From Paraperibacillus marinus (GTDB taxonomy: Bacteria > Bacillota > Bacilli > Bacillales > DSM-1321): a stretch of DNA of 64,000 bases. The notes beneath the pieces are model-generated. The model did not search any database. It worked only from the letters and a program-made list of their open reading frames with translations, and was not told the DNA's origin. The translations under genes and the position numbers were made by a program. Shown here piece after piece: positions 8,100 to 17,015 of the stretch (position 1 is the stretch's first letter; every line of letters starts with the position of its first letter). Where the stretch lies: NCBI RefSeq assembly GCF_046237605.1, contig NZ_CP143542.1, positions 2,914,001 through 2,978,000 of the forward strand. The letters are read 5' to 3'.

Positions 8100-11000
8100 G
8101 TATAGCTCACCTCAAGCGCTTTTTCAGTGCCTTGCATAGCTTCCGCTGAGAAAGACATAGATTCTATGACTCTTAGGATTGCTCTCGCTGTGTCCAATGA
8201 TGTGAGGCAGGCCACGCCATTTTCGACGGATTCCCTTCTGATTCTGAAACCGTCACGCAGCGGTTCTTTTCCTTTTGTCAGTGTGTTGATAACAAACTGC
8301 GCTTCGCCGCCGCGGATCACATCCAGCAGGGTCTGTCCGCTGCTTCCGATTTTTCCTGTCACACTTGCAGGGATGCCTGCTCCATTGAAGTATGCAGCTG
8401 TTCCCTCTGTCGCAAGGAGCTTGAATCCGAGGTTATGGAATCTTCGTGCCAGTGCCGCCGCTTCCTCTTTATCTTTTTCTGCGACAGTGAAGAGGACAGT
8501 CCCATGGTTTTGTATCTTTATACCTGAGGCAATCAGACCTTTATATAATGCCTTCTCGAGGGTGCAGTCCTTCCCCATAACTTCGCCTGTAGACTTCATT
8601 TCAGGCCCGAGTGTGATATCCACTCCCCTCAGTTTGGCAAAGGAGAATACCGGCACTTTCACAAAGACGCCTTCTTTTTCTTTTACCAGGCCGCTTCCAT
8701 AGCCTAGGCTGTTCAGGCTTTCACCGAGGATGACCCTTGTTGCTATATTGGCCATCGGGATATTCGTGATCTTGCTGAGGAACGGTATGGTCCTGCTTGA
8801 ACGGGGATTCACCTCAAGCACAAACACTTCATTATCAGCCACTACGTATTGGATATTCAAAAGGCCGATAATATTCAAACCTCTGGCAAGCCTTGCTGTA
8901 TAATCTGCAATCTGCTTTTTGATGCCCGCGTCCAGACTTTGAGGCGGGTACACGGCTATGGAGTCTCCTGAATGCACACCGGCTCTTTCAATATGCTCCA
9001 TGATTCCTGGAATCAGCACATCTCGTCCGTCAGATACCGCATCCACTTCAATTTCCTTTCCTGTCAGATACCGGTCGATCAGGACAGGATGCTCCGGATT
9101 AATATTGACCGCATGCTCCATATATTGAAGAAGTTCTTTTTCTTTATAAACGATTTCCATGGCCCGGCCGCCAAGGACATAAGAGGGGCGCACGAGTACC
9201 GGATAACCGATTTCTCCTGCGATCACTGCTGCCTCCCCGGCCGTGAATGCTGTCTTTCCTTTTGGCTGCGGAATATCCAGTTCATTCAATGCCTGCTCAA
9301 ATTTATCCCGGTTTTCTGCGCGGTCCAAGTTCTCAAGCGAAGTTCCAAGGATCCGGACATTCCGCTCAGCAAGCCCTGCTGCCAGGTTGATGGCAGTCTG
9401 GCCGCCAAATTGGACGATAACACCTTCAGGCTTCTCGAGGTCAATGATACTCATAACATCCTCCAGGGTCAGCGGTTCAAAGTATAGTTTGTCAGAGATG
9501 CTGAAGTCCGTGGAGACCGTCTCAGGATTATTGTTTACAATGATTGCTTCATAGCCTGCCTGTTTGATTGCCCAGACAGAATGGACCGTCGCATAGTCGA
9601 ATTCCACTCCCTGGCCGATCCGGATTGGACCGGAGCCAAGCACGAGCACGCTTTTGCGTTCGGATACTATGGATTCGTTTTCTTCCTCATATGTTCCATA
9701 AAAATACGGAGTTTCAGATTCAAACTCGGCTGCACATGTGTCTACCATTTTATATACAGGAATCAGGCCTGCTCCCTTGCGCCAATTGTAGACATCTTTC
9801 TCGGCCGCATCCCAGAGGCTTGCGATGGCGCAGTCTGAAAAGCCCATTCGCTTTGCTTTCCTTGCAGTTTCAGCATCAAATTTATGCATTCTCAGAGTAC
9901 TCTCAAACTTTATGATATTCTCAAGCTTTCTAAGGAAGAAAAGATCGATTTTGCTCCAGCTGTGCAGCGTTTCGACCGCCACTCCTCTTCTGAGTGCTTC
10001 AGCGATGAAGAAAATCCTTTCATCCCCTGCCTTGCGGATCCTTTTTTCAATCAGGGCGCTGTCCATCCCTGAGGCACCTTTCAGTTCCAGATGATGCTGG
10101 CCAGTCTCAAGGGACCTCACTGCCTTAAGGATGGATTCTTCAAAGGTCCTGCCTATCGCCATTACTTCACCCGTTGCCTTCATCTGGGTGCCGAGACGGC
10201 GGTTTGCTGATTCAAATTTATCGAACGGCCATCTCGGAATCTTCGTAACAACGTAATCCAGCGCAGGTTCAAAGCTTGCGTAGCTCTTGCCGGTAACTGG
10301 ATTCAGCATTTCATCCAGTGTCAATCCGACAGAAATCTTAGCCGCAAGCTTGGCAATTGGATAGCCGGTTGCCTTTGAGGCAAGCGCTGAAGACCGGCTT
10401 ACACGCGGGTTGACCTCGATCACGAAGTAATCAAAGCTGTCAGGATCTAGGGCAAGCTGTACATTGCAGCCGCCTTCTATTTTTAAGGCACGGATGATTT
10501 TCAGGGAAGTATTGCGGAGCATCTGATATTCCCGGTCACTCAGTGTCTGGCTTGGTGCTGCTACTATGGAATCACCTGTATGGACTCCGACGGGATCGAA
10601 GTTCTCCATATTGCAGACTACGATGGCATTGTCATTCGAGTCACGCATCACTTCATACTCTATTTCTTTGAAGCCGGCGATGCTCTTTTCAATGAGGCAT
10701 TGACCAACTGGGCTATGCTTCAGGCCGCCCGCCACAATTTCATTCAGCTCCTCAGCGTCGGAACAGATTCCGCCGCCGGTTCCACCAAGCGTAAAAGCCG
10801 GACGGACGATAATCGGGAATCCGATTCTGTCTACAAAGGCGTGCGCTTCTTCCAGTGTGTGGATGATGTCGCTGTCCGGTACAGGCTCACCCAGTTCATT
10901 CATAAGTGTCCTGAATAAGTCCCGGTCTTCAGCCTGCTCGATTGCAGCAAGCTTCGTTCCAAGAATCTCTACGCCGCATTCTGCCAGGACCCCGGATTTA

Positions 11001-11308
11001 TGCAGCTCCACGGCAAGGTTGAGGCCAGTCTGTCCGCCGAGCGTCGGCAGCAGGGCATCCGGCCTTTCCTTCCTGATAATGCCGCTCACAAACTCAAGTG
11101 TCAGGGGTTCTATATACACCGCATCGGCAATTTCTGTATCGGTCATTATGGTGGCTGGATTGGAGTTGATCAGAATCACTCTGTAGCCCTCTTCTTTCAG
11201 GGCAATGCAGGCCTGTGTTCCGGCATAATCAAACTCTGCAGCCTGTCCGATGATGATCGGCCCAGACCCGATTACAAGGATGCTGTTGATGTCTGTACGT
11301 TTAGGCAT
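8096..11308 (-). CDS. pyrAB: Carbamoyl-phosphate synthase, large subunit (pyrimidine-specific)
   Basis: Makes carbamoyl phosphate from bicarbonate, ammonia delivered by PyrAA, and two ATP. At 1070 residues it is full length: two homologous ATP-grasp halves (about 1-400 and 550-935), each starting with a nucleotide-binding region like VIGSGPIIIGQAAEFDYAG, an oligomerisation region between them, and a C-terminal MGS-like allosteric domain (about 935-1070). Position in the pyr operon points to the pyrimidine-regulated isozyme rather than an arginine-specific one. It overlaps pyrAA by eight bases. Several long antisense frames inside it are codon shadows. Its product is normally consumed by PyrB, which is absent here. 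Confidence 0.97.
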   Translation of the reverse strand: MPKRTDINSILVIGSGPIIIGQAAEFDYAGTQACIALKEEGYRVILINSNPATIMTDTEIADAVYIEPLTLEFVSGIIRKERPDALLPTLGGQTGLNLAVELHKSGVLAECGVEILGTKLAAIEQAEDRDLFRTLMNELGEPVPDSDIIHTLEEAHAFVDRIGFPIIVRPAFTLGGTGGGICSDAEELNEIVAGGLKHSPVGQCLIEKSIAGFKEIEYEVMRDSNDNAIVVCNMENFDPVGVHTGDSIVAAPSQTLSDREYQMLRNTSLKIIRALKIEGGCNVQLALDPDSFDYFVIEVNPRVSRSSALASKATGYPIAKLAAKISVGLTLDEMLNPVTGKSYASFEPALDYVVTKIPRWPFDKFESANRRLGTQMKATGEVMAIGRTFEESILKAVRSLETGQHHLELKGASGMDSALIEKRIRKAGDERIFFIAEALRRGVAVETLHSWSKIDLFFLRKLENIIKFESTLRMHKFDAETARKAKRMGFSDCAIASLWDAAEKDVYNWRKGAGLIPVYKMVDTCAAEFESETPYFYGTYEEENESIVSERKSVLVLGSGPIRIGQGVEFDYATVHSVWAIKQAGYEAIIVNNNPETVSTDFSISDKLYFEPLTLEDVMSIIDLEKPEGVIVQFGGQTAINLAAGLAERNVRILGTSLENLDRAENRDKFEQALNELDIPQPKGKTAFTAGEAAVIAGEIGYPVLVRPSYVLGGRAMEIVYKEKELLQYMEHAVNINPEHPVLIDRYLTGKEIEVDAVSDGRDVLIPGIMEHIERAGVHSGDSIAVYPPQSLDAGIKKQIADYTARLARGLNIIGLLNIQYVVADNEVFVLEVNPRSSRTIPFLSKITNIPMANIATRVILGESLNSLGYGSGLVKEKEGVFVKVPVFSFAKLRGVDITLGPEMKSTGEVMGKDCTLEKALYKGLIASGIKIQNHGTVLFTVAEKDKEEAAALARRFHNLGFKLLATEGTAAYFNGAGIPASVTGKIGSSGQTLLDVIRGGEAQFVINTLTKGKEPLRDGFRIRRESVENGVACLTSLDTARAILRVIESMSFSAEAMQGTEKALEVSYT

Positions 11309-12395
11309 AAACTTTTTCCCCTTCCTCTTTCGCAGCTTCTATCATTGAAATAAACTGGTCGAACAGACCGCCCGCATCCTCTGGTCCGGGCGATGCCTCC
11401 GGGTGGTACTGTACCGTAAAAGCGGAATGCCGCTTGTGTTTCAAGCCCTCCACTGTCCCATCATTGACCGCTGTGTGCGTAATTTCTAGTTCCGTTGACC
11501 GGATGGATTCAGGATCCACTGTATATCCGTGATTCTGGGATGTGATGGCAACCCGTCCTGTTGCCAGGTCCTTGACTGGATGATTGGATCCTCTGTGTCC
11601 AAATTTCATCTTTTCTGTATCAGCTCCATTTGCCAGGGCAAACAGCTGATGGCCGAGACATATGCCAAAAAGCGGCACTCGCCCCTGGACGCCCCTTATC
11701 ATCGAGAGTGCCTCTGGTACGTCCTTTGGATCCCCAGGTCCGTTCGTCAGCATGATTCCATCCGGCCTCAAGGATAAAATTTCAGCAGCCGTCACATTAT
11801 AGGGAACCACCACAACATCACAATCACGCTTATTGAGCTCCCTGAGAATGCCATGCTTCATCCCAAAGTCGACTACGATGACCCTGCAGCTTCTTCCCGG
11901 ACTTGGATAGGGAGACTTGGTGGATACCCGTTTAACCTGGTCTGATGGAAGGACGGACGCCCGCAGTCCGGCAAGCACCGCTTCTTCATCCTTATCTGCC
12001 CCACAGAAGGTTCCTTTGAGCGTTCCAGACTTCCGGATGATCCGGGTCAGCTTGCGGGTATCAATTCCTGAGATTCCCGGAATATTTTTCATCTTAAAGA
12101 ATTCATCCAGGCTCATCTGGCTTCTCCAGTTGGAGGGAAAGTCAGCGGCTTCCTTGACTATGAATCCATGAATCGCCGGATTGATTGATTCGAAGTCGTC
12201 GCGGTTGATTCCATAGTTTCCAACCAGCGGATAGGTGAGGGTGACAATTTGGCCGCAGTAAGATGGATCTGAAAGAATTTCCTGATATCCCGTCATCCCT
12301 GTATTGAAGACAATTTCACCTGTTGTTTCGGCTTCTGCCCCGAAAGCATCTCCAATGAATATAGTTCCATCCTCTAATATCAGCTTTCTTTTCAT
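11301..12395 (-). CDS. pyrAA: Carbamoyl-phosphate synthase, glutamine amidotransferase subunit
   Basis: Hydrolyses glutamine and channels ammonia to PyrAB. The 364-residue protein has the small-subunit N-terminal domain and a class I glutamine amidotransferase domain with nucleophile Cys246 in FGICLGHQ and the His331/Glu333 partners in QYHPEAS. The start ATG overlaps the pyrC stop by four bases and its end overlaps pyrAB by eight, consistent with stoichiometric coupled synthesis. Confidence 0.97.
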   Translation of the reverse strand: MKRKLILEDGTIFIGDAFGAEAETTGEIVFNTGMTGYQEILSDPSYCGQIVTLTYPLVGNYGINRDDFESINPAIHGFIVKEAADFPSNWRSQMSLDEFFKMKNIPGISGIDTRKLTRIIRKSGTLKGTFCGADKDEEAVLAGLRASVLPSDQVKRVSTKSPYPSPGRSCRVIVVDFGMKHGILRELNKRDCDVVVVPYNVTAAEILSLRPDGIMLTNGPGDPKDVPEALSMIRGVQGRVPLFGICLGHQLFALANGADTEKMKFGHRGSNHPVKDLATGRVAITSQNHGYTVDPESIRSTELEITHTAVNDGTVEGLKHKRHSAFTVQYHPEASPGPEDAGGLFDQFISMIEAAKEEGEKVYA

Positions 12396-13687
12396 GCCCT
12401 GACACTTCCTTCTGTTTTATTTTCCCAGACAATACGGCCTTCCACGAGGGTGATCACCGGCCATCCAGAGCATCTCCACTCCTTAAATGGCGTGTTCTTC
12501 CCTTTTGATAAAAAATCATCCGGATTGATTTCCTGTTCTGTTTCTAAATCGATCAGTACGATATCGGCCGCAGCCCCCGCCTTCAGCTCACCATATGGAA
12601 GTCCGAAGCTTTCTGCCGGTTTGACTGTCAGGAAATCCACGAGCTGCTTCAGGGAAAGCTCCCCATATTTTACGAAGTGCGTATAAAGGAGCGGGAACGC
12701 TGTCTCCAGTCCCACTATGCCAAAGGGAGCCAATTCCATTCCTTCGGCTTTCTCTGCTTCTGTGTGGGGTGCATGGTCGGTGGCGATAAAGTCTATCGTC
12801 CCGTCCAGGAGACCCTCGATCAGGGCCTGCTGATCTGCTTTGCTGCGGAGCGGCGGGTTCATTTTAAAATTGGCGTCAAGTCCTGGTATATCTTCCTCGC
12901 ACAGCAGGAGATGATGCGGAGTCACCTCGGCAGTCACCCGGATCCCTGCCCTTTTCGCATCTCTCACGACCCTCACGGACTCCTTGGTGCTGATATGGCA
13001 TACATGATAATGGCAGCCGGCAGCCTCAGCGAGCAGCACATCGCGTGCAATATGTACAGATTCACACACGGAAGGAATTCCCTTCAGATTATTTTCATTT
13101 GAGAAAGCTCCTTCATGTACAGAACCTTTATTTATTAACGTGTTTTCTTCACAGTGAGCTACAATCGGCATGTTTTCCTCTGCAGCAAGCTTCATGGCTT
13201 GAAGCATCATGGCAGCCGACTGGACCCCGACTCCGTCGTCGGTAAAGGCAAATGCCCCTGCTTCTTTTAATTCTCTGAAACTGGTAAGCTCACTGCCAAG
13301 CTCCCGTACTGTTATGGAAGCGTATGGGAGCACCCTTACATGAGCCGTTTCTTCAATCCGCCTCATCAGCCATTCCATCTGTTCCTTTGAATCGGGAACA
13401 GGCCTCGTATTCGGCATGGCCGCGACTGTCGTAAACCCGCCTCTTGCCGCAGCCAGGGTCCCTGTCTCAATTGTTTCCTTCTTTTCACCGCCGGGCTCCC
13501 GGAGGTGCACATGCAGATCTACCAAGCCGGGCGCTGCCAGCAGCCCGCTGCCATCAATCATTTCACAGCCCGATTTCTCAAGGTTTTTGCCGATCGCTGC
13601 TATTCTGCCATCCTCTATCAAAATGTCGGCCGTTTCCTTATTTCCCGATTCATCAAGTATAAATGCGCCTTTTATGATTGCTGCCAT
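12392..13687 (-). CDS. pyrC: Dihydroorotase
   Basis: Zinc amidohydrolase that cyclises N-carbamoyl-aspartate to dihydroorotate. The 431-residue product shows the metal-binding DLHVHLREPG (His59, His61) and the C-terminal FIATDHAPHT motif of type I bacterial dihydroorotases. ATG at 13687 follows CAGGAGG. In B. subtilis pyrB lies directly upstream; here pyrC directly follows the third attenuator after pyrP, so PyrC's substrate would have to be made by an aspartate transcarbamylase encoded elsewhere. Confidence 0.97.
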   Translation of the reverse strand: MAAIIKGAFILDESGNKETADILIEDGRIAAIGKNLEKSGCEMIDGSGLLAAPGLVDLHVHLREPGGEKKETIETGTLAAARGGFTTVAAMPNTRPVPDSKEQMEWLMRRIEETAHVRVLPYASITVRELGSELTSFRELKEAGAFAFTDDGVGVQSAAMMLQAMKLAAEENMPIVAHCEENTLINKGSVHEGAFSNENNLKGIPSVCESVHIARDVLLAEAAGCHYHVCHISTKESVRVVRDAKRAGIRVTAEVTPHHLLLCEEDIPGLDANFKMNPPLRSKADQQALIEGLLDGTIDFIATDHAPHTEAEKAEGMELAPFGIVGLETAFPLLYTHFVKYGELSLKQLVDFLTVKPAESFGLPYGELKAGAAADIVLIDLETEQEINPDDFLSKGKNTPFKEWRCSGWPVITLVEGRIVWENKTEGSVRA

Positions 13688-13726
13688 ACTGCATCAGCCT
13701 CCTGTTTTAAATTTTTTTATAAAAAA

Positions 13727-13868
13727 ACACCCTGGCAATCCTATCCCAGGGTGTGAAAACATAAGGGTTCCCTGCTGCCTCCCTCCATTTTTTTCGGAAA
13801 AAGGCCTGCATGGCGACCGTTCATGTTTTACACCCTTATAAGCCTCTCTGGACTTCTTTTAAAAGGTG
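13727..13868 (-). promoter_or_regulatory. PyrR-dependent attenuator between pyrP and pyrC
   Basis: On the minus-strand transcript a PyrR-binding loop at about 13832-13868 (core AAGTCCAGAGAGGCTTATAAGG) precedes an intrinsic terminator at 13727-13754 (ACACCCTGG/CCAGGGTGT stem and a T-run). UMP- or UTP-bound PyrR would favour the terminator. This corresponds to the attenuator that precedes pyrB in B. subtilis; here the first gene after it is pyrC. Confidence 0.85.
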
Positions 13869-13872
13869 TATC

Positions 13873-15183
13873 TTATTTAGAATCAGCTTCCGGAACCGCC
13901 TCCGCTTCAGGCCGGCCGGGAAGAATCAGGTTGAGCAGCACTCCGACGATGGCTGCAAGCGCCATTCCTGATAAAGAAACTTCATCTGAAAGTTTAACGA
14001 ATGCTCCGCCGATCCCGATGACCAGGATGACAGAAGCGATGATTAAATTGCGCTTATTTTCAAAGTCGACTCTATGATCGATGAGCATCCGGAGTCCGCT
14101 TGAGGCGATAATTCCGAATAACAGGATGGAAATGCCGCCCATTACAGCCTGCGGGATGGAGTGCAGGACAGCTGACACCTTGCCGATGAAGCCGAATGCC
14201 ACTGCCAGGACTGCCGCCCCGCCGATGACAAACACGCTGAATGCCCTTGTTATCGCCAGCACCCCGATGTTCTCGCCATAAGAGGTGATCGGCGGTCCGC
14301 CGATGAATGAACCGATGATGATCCCCACTCCGTCACCTGTAATCGAGCGGTGAAGACCCGGCTTTTTCAGGAAGTCACGGCCGACAACATTGCTGAGCAC
14401 CATCTGGTGCCCAATATGCTCTGACAAAGTCACAAGCGCTACAGGCGCCATAATGAAGATAACCTGCCAGGAAAACACAGGCGTATATGTGGCGAAAGGA
14501 ATCAGGAACTCAGGAGCCTCAAACCAGCCGGCATCTGCTATTGGGCCATAGTCCACAATACCGGCAACACTTGCTGCAATGTAACCCGTAATGATGCCGA
14601 GAAGGATTGGAATCACTCCGATGAATCCCCGGCCAAACATATTGAAAATGATTGTGGCAGCAAGAGTGATCAGCGCCACTGCCAGGTGTTTTGAGCTGTA
14701 GATCAGTTCAGGTGCAGGCGCACCGGGATTTTCATACATCGCCATCCCGACGGCAGTGCCTGCCAGCGAAAGGCCGATGACCATAATGACAGGTCCGACA
14801 ACGATTGGCGGAAGTATCCTCATGAGCCAGTTCATACCTGCCTTCTTGATGATGAGTGCGACAATACCATAAATCAGGCCGGCTGCGAAACAGCCAAGCA
14901 TGGCGGATTCAGGGCCGCCCAGCGTCTTGGCAGCGGCTATTGGAGATATGAAGGCGAAGGAAGAACCAAGATAAGCAGGAATCTGCCCTCTTGTCACCAG
15001 CAGGTAGGCTAGTGTGGCCAGCCCGCTTGATATCAGGGCTACTGCCGGACTCAGTCCGACCAGGAAGGGCACAAGGACCGTTGCCCCGAACATCGCAAAT
15101 AAATGCTGAAGGCTGAGCGTGATCCATTGTCCCGGCGATGGGACTTCGTGTACATCTAAAACTGCGTTTCTTTTGTTTTCCAT
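13873..15183 (-). CDS. pyrP: Uracil permease (NCS2/UraA family)
   Basis: Proton-coupled uracil importer of the cytoplasmic membrane. The 436-residue product is hydrophobic across its length, consistent with the 14-segment NCS2 fold, and shows family regions such as QHLFAMFGATVLVPFL near the N-terminus, FAFISPIAAA, and the SEHIGHQ element near residue 260. It sits between two PyrR attenuators, so uptake and synthesis share regulation. If pyrB is truly missing from the genome, uptake through this permease would become important. Confidence 0.95.
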   Translation of the reverse strand: MENKRNAVLDVHEVPSPGQWITLSLQHLFAMFGATVLVPFLVGLSPAVALISSGLATLAYLLVTRGQIPAYLGSSFAFISPIAAAKTLGGPESAMLGCFAAGLIYGIVALIIKKAGMNWLMRILPPIVVGPVIMVIGLSLAGTAVGMAMYENPGAPAPELIYSSKHLAVALITLAATIIFNMFGRGFIGVIPILLGIITGYIAASVAGIVDYGPIADAGWFEAPEFLIPFATYTPVFSWQVIFIMAPVALVTLSEHIGHQMVLSNVVGRDFLKKPGLHRSITGDGVGIIIGSFIGGPPITSYGENIGVLAITRAFSVFVIGGAAVLAVAFGFIGKVSAVLHSIPQAVMGGISILLFGIIASSGLRMLIDHRVDFENKRNLIIASVILVIGIGGAFVKLSDEVSLSGMALAAIVGVLLNLILPGRPEAEAVPEADSK

Positions 15184-15197
15184 TGTTGTTTCCCCCT

Positions 15198-15329
15198 ATA
15201 AAAAAACCTCTTTTTCATTGAAAGAGGTCTAATAAGGCGGATCACAAGCATGCATAGCAGAGCATTTCCCCTGCAAATTAATACCTGCCGGATCCATCCT
15301 TGTCAGCCTCGCGGAACTGCACTTAAAGG
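15198..15329 (-). promoter_or_regulatory. PyrR-dependent attenuator between pyrR and pyrP
   Basis: A PyrR-binding loop at about 15298-15329 (minus-strand core TTTAAGTGCAGTTCCGCGAGG then CTGACAAGG) is followed by an intrinsic terminator, AGACCTCTTT/AAAAGAGGT at 15206-15228 with a T-run to 15198, immediately ahead of pyrP. The loop has CGCGAGG where the other two read GAGAGG or GTGAGG. Confidence 0.85.
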
Positions 15330-15342
15330 TTGGTATTCTCTT

Positions 15343-15891
15343 TTATTCCTGTATGGTCACCCCGTCGAGGCCGTCTACTTCGGCCAATTTCACCGAAATC
15401 TTTTCAGCCTGGGATGTGGGAACATTTTTCCCCACAAAGTCAGCCCGTATCGGCAGCTCGCGGTGACCCCTGTCAATCAGAACGGCAAGCTGTATCTGAG
15501 ACGGCCTGCCAATGTCTATCAATGCATCAAGGGCTGCCCTGACCGTTCTGCCGGTAAACAGAACATCATCTACCAGCACAACTTTCCGGCCGGAGATTTC
15601 GAGGGGCAGATTCGAGCCCTTCACTAACGGCTCTCCGTTTTCGCTCTTAGTGGTAAGATCATCCCGGTAAAGGGTGATATCGATATCACCGACAGCGATT
15701 TCCCTGCCTTCGATCTGCTGTATACGTTCGGCAAGCCTTTTGGCAATATAGATTCCCCTCGTGCGGATGCCAACTAACACACAATCTTCAATTCCCTTGT
15801 TCTTTTCTATGATTTCATGGGCTATCCTGGTCAGGGCACGGCGTATCGCCTGCTCATCAAGGACGGTCGCTTTTTCCTTCAAGTGAATCAC
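15343..15891 (-). CDS. pyrR: PyrR bifunctional attenuation regulator / uracil phosphoribosyltransferase
   Basis: RNA-binding regulator that responds to UMP and UTP by stabilising anti-antiterminator loops in the pyr mRNA, with secondary uracil phosphoribosyltransferase activity. The 182-residue protein matches the family length and carries the PRPP motif VVLVDDVLFTGRT at residues 104-116. It is the first gene of the operon, between its own leader attenuator and the pyrP attenuator, giving an autoregulatory loop. Confidence 0.97.
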   Translation of the reverse strand: MIHLKEKATVLDEQAIRRALTRIAHEIIEKNKGIEDCVLVGIRTRGIYIAKRLAERIQQIEGREIAVGDIDITLYRDDLTTKSENGEPLVKGSNLPLEISGRKVVLVDDVLFTGRTVRAALDALIDIGRPSQIQLAVLIDRGHRELPIRADFVGKNVPTSQAEKISVKLAEVDGLDGVTIQE

Positions 15892-15953
15892 CTGCTCTTT
15901 TTAAAATTACCCTCCTGAGAAGAATGCCGGCTTTGTAATGGCAGTGCGCCAGC

Positions 15954-16062
15954 ATAAAAAAATCCTCCAGCCGCAAGGGGGCAGAAGGATTCCGTCTGAA
16001 GGCATGCCTGGTGGCGGCATGCTGTCCGTTTCCTTCTCAGCCTCACGGGACTGTGTTAAAGG
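15954..16062 (-). promoter_or_regulatory. PyrR-dependent leader attenuator upstream of pyrR
   Basis: The operon leader has a PyrR-binding loop at 16032-16062 (minus-strand CCTTTAACACAGTCCCGTGAGG, then CTGAGAAGG) followed by an intrinsic terminator at about 15954-15990 (TCCTTCTGCC/GGCTGGAGGA with a T-run). The layout equals the first of the three B. subtilis pyr attenuators. Confidence 0.85.
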
Positions 16063-16081
16063 TTCTTATAATGTTAGCCTT

Positions 16082-16110
16082 ATACTAATACTAAATAGTT
16101 CGGCTGTCAA
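16082..16110 (-). promoter_or_regulatory. Sigma-A promoter of the pyr operon
   Basis: A perfect -35 TTGACA (16105-16110) and a -10 TAGTAT (16082-16087) are separated by 17 bases. The -35 overlaps the stop region of the upstream pseudouridine synthase gene, so the operon can be read both from this promoter and by read-through. Confidence 0.8.
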
Positions 16111-17015
16111 TCATTTTGTCGAAGTTTGTTGAGCAGGTCATCGAACTCGGCCGGAGCAGGAGCCGAGAACTCCAGATACTCCTTCGTCCTCGGATGAATA
16201 AAACCGAGCACTTCGGCGTGCAGGGCCTGTCCGCCGATATCCAGTGTCTTTCTCGGGCCGTACTTAGGGTCACCTGCAAGCGGATAGCCGATATATTTCA
16301 TATGAACCCTGATCTGGTGGGTTCTTCCCGTCTCAAGCTGACATTCAACAAGGGTAAAGTCCTTGAATCGTTCAATCACATTGAAATGAGTGACAGCATG
16401 CTTGGAATTCTCATCCGTCACTGTCATGCTCTGCCGGTCCTTCTTATCCCTGCCGATGGGTGCGTCGATCGTCCCGTGATCATGGGGAATCACGCCATGG
16501 ACAATGGCTTTATATCTTCTAGTTACGGTCTTGTCAACCAGCTGCTGGACCAGGCTTTCATGGGCCATGTCATTTTTGGCAACCATAAGCAGGCCGGATG
16601 TGTCCTTATCGATCCTGTGGACAATCCCCGGCCTCATGACACCGTTGATTCCCGACAGATCTGTGCAATGTGCCATCAGGCCATTCACAAGTGTACCCGA
16701 TACATGCCCGGGAGCCGGGTGGACTACCATTCCTTTTGGCTTATTGACAACCAGCACATCGCCATCTTCATAATAAATGTCAAGATCCATTGGTTCAGCC
16801 TCTGCATCGAGCTCCTGCACTTCCGGTATGACGACCTCTACTTTGTCCCCGATGCTGCATTTATAATTGGTCTTGACGGGCTTTCCGTTCACAAGAACAT
16901 GCCCTTCTTTAATCCAGCCCTGCGCCTGGGTTCTTGACCAGTCCTCATTCATGGTGGAGATGACTTTATCAATTCTTTCATTCTTCTGTTCTTCCTGGAT
17001 GGTTATACTATGCAT
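16107..17015 (-). CDS. ylyB: RluD-type pseudouridine synthase (YlyB)
   Basis: Isomerises uridines in RNA; the RluA/RluD family modifies large-subunit rRNA, but the exact target cannot be read from sequence. The 302-residue protein has an N-terminal S4 RNA-binding domain (about 12-60) and the catalytic motif HRIDKDTSG at 133-141, with Asp136 as the expected catalytic residue. Its start overlaps the lspA end by eight bases, so the two genes are co-transcribed as in B. subtilis. Confidence 0.93.
   Translation of the reverse strand: MHSITIQEEQKNERIDKVISTMNEDWSRTQAQGWIKEGHVLVNGKPVKTNYKCSIGDKVEVVIPEVQELDAEAEPMDLDIYYEDGDVLVVNKPKGMVVHPAPGHVSGTLVNGLMAHCTDLSGINGVMRPGIVHRIDKDTSGLLMVAKNDMAHESLVQQLVDKTVTRRYKAIVHGVIPHDHGTIDAPIGRDKKDRQSMTVTDENSKHAVTHFNVIERFKDFTLVECQLETGRTHQIRVHMKYIGYPLAGDPKYGPRKTLDIGGQALHAEVLGFIHPRTKEYLEFSAPAPAEFDDLLNKLRQND

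Noticed and set aside
8127..11353. Many long plus-strand frames opposite pyrAB and pyrAA (for example 8127-8702 and 8972-9487)
   Set aside because: They mirror the codon pattern of the real genes, have no ribosome-binding sites and give low-complexity Ser/Pro or Cys/His-rich products without motifs.
16116..16937. 273-codon plus-strand frame antisense to ylyB
   Set aside because: Pure shadow of the pseudouridine synthase; the minus-strand protein has all family motifs.
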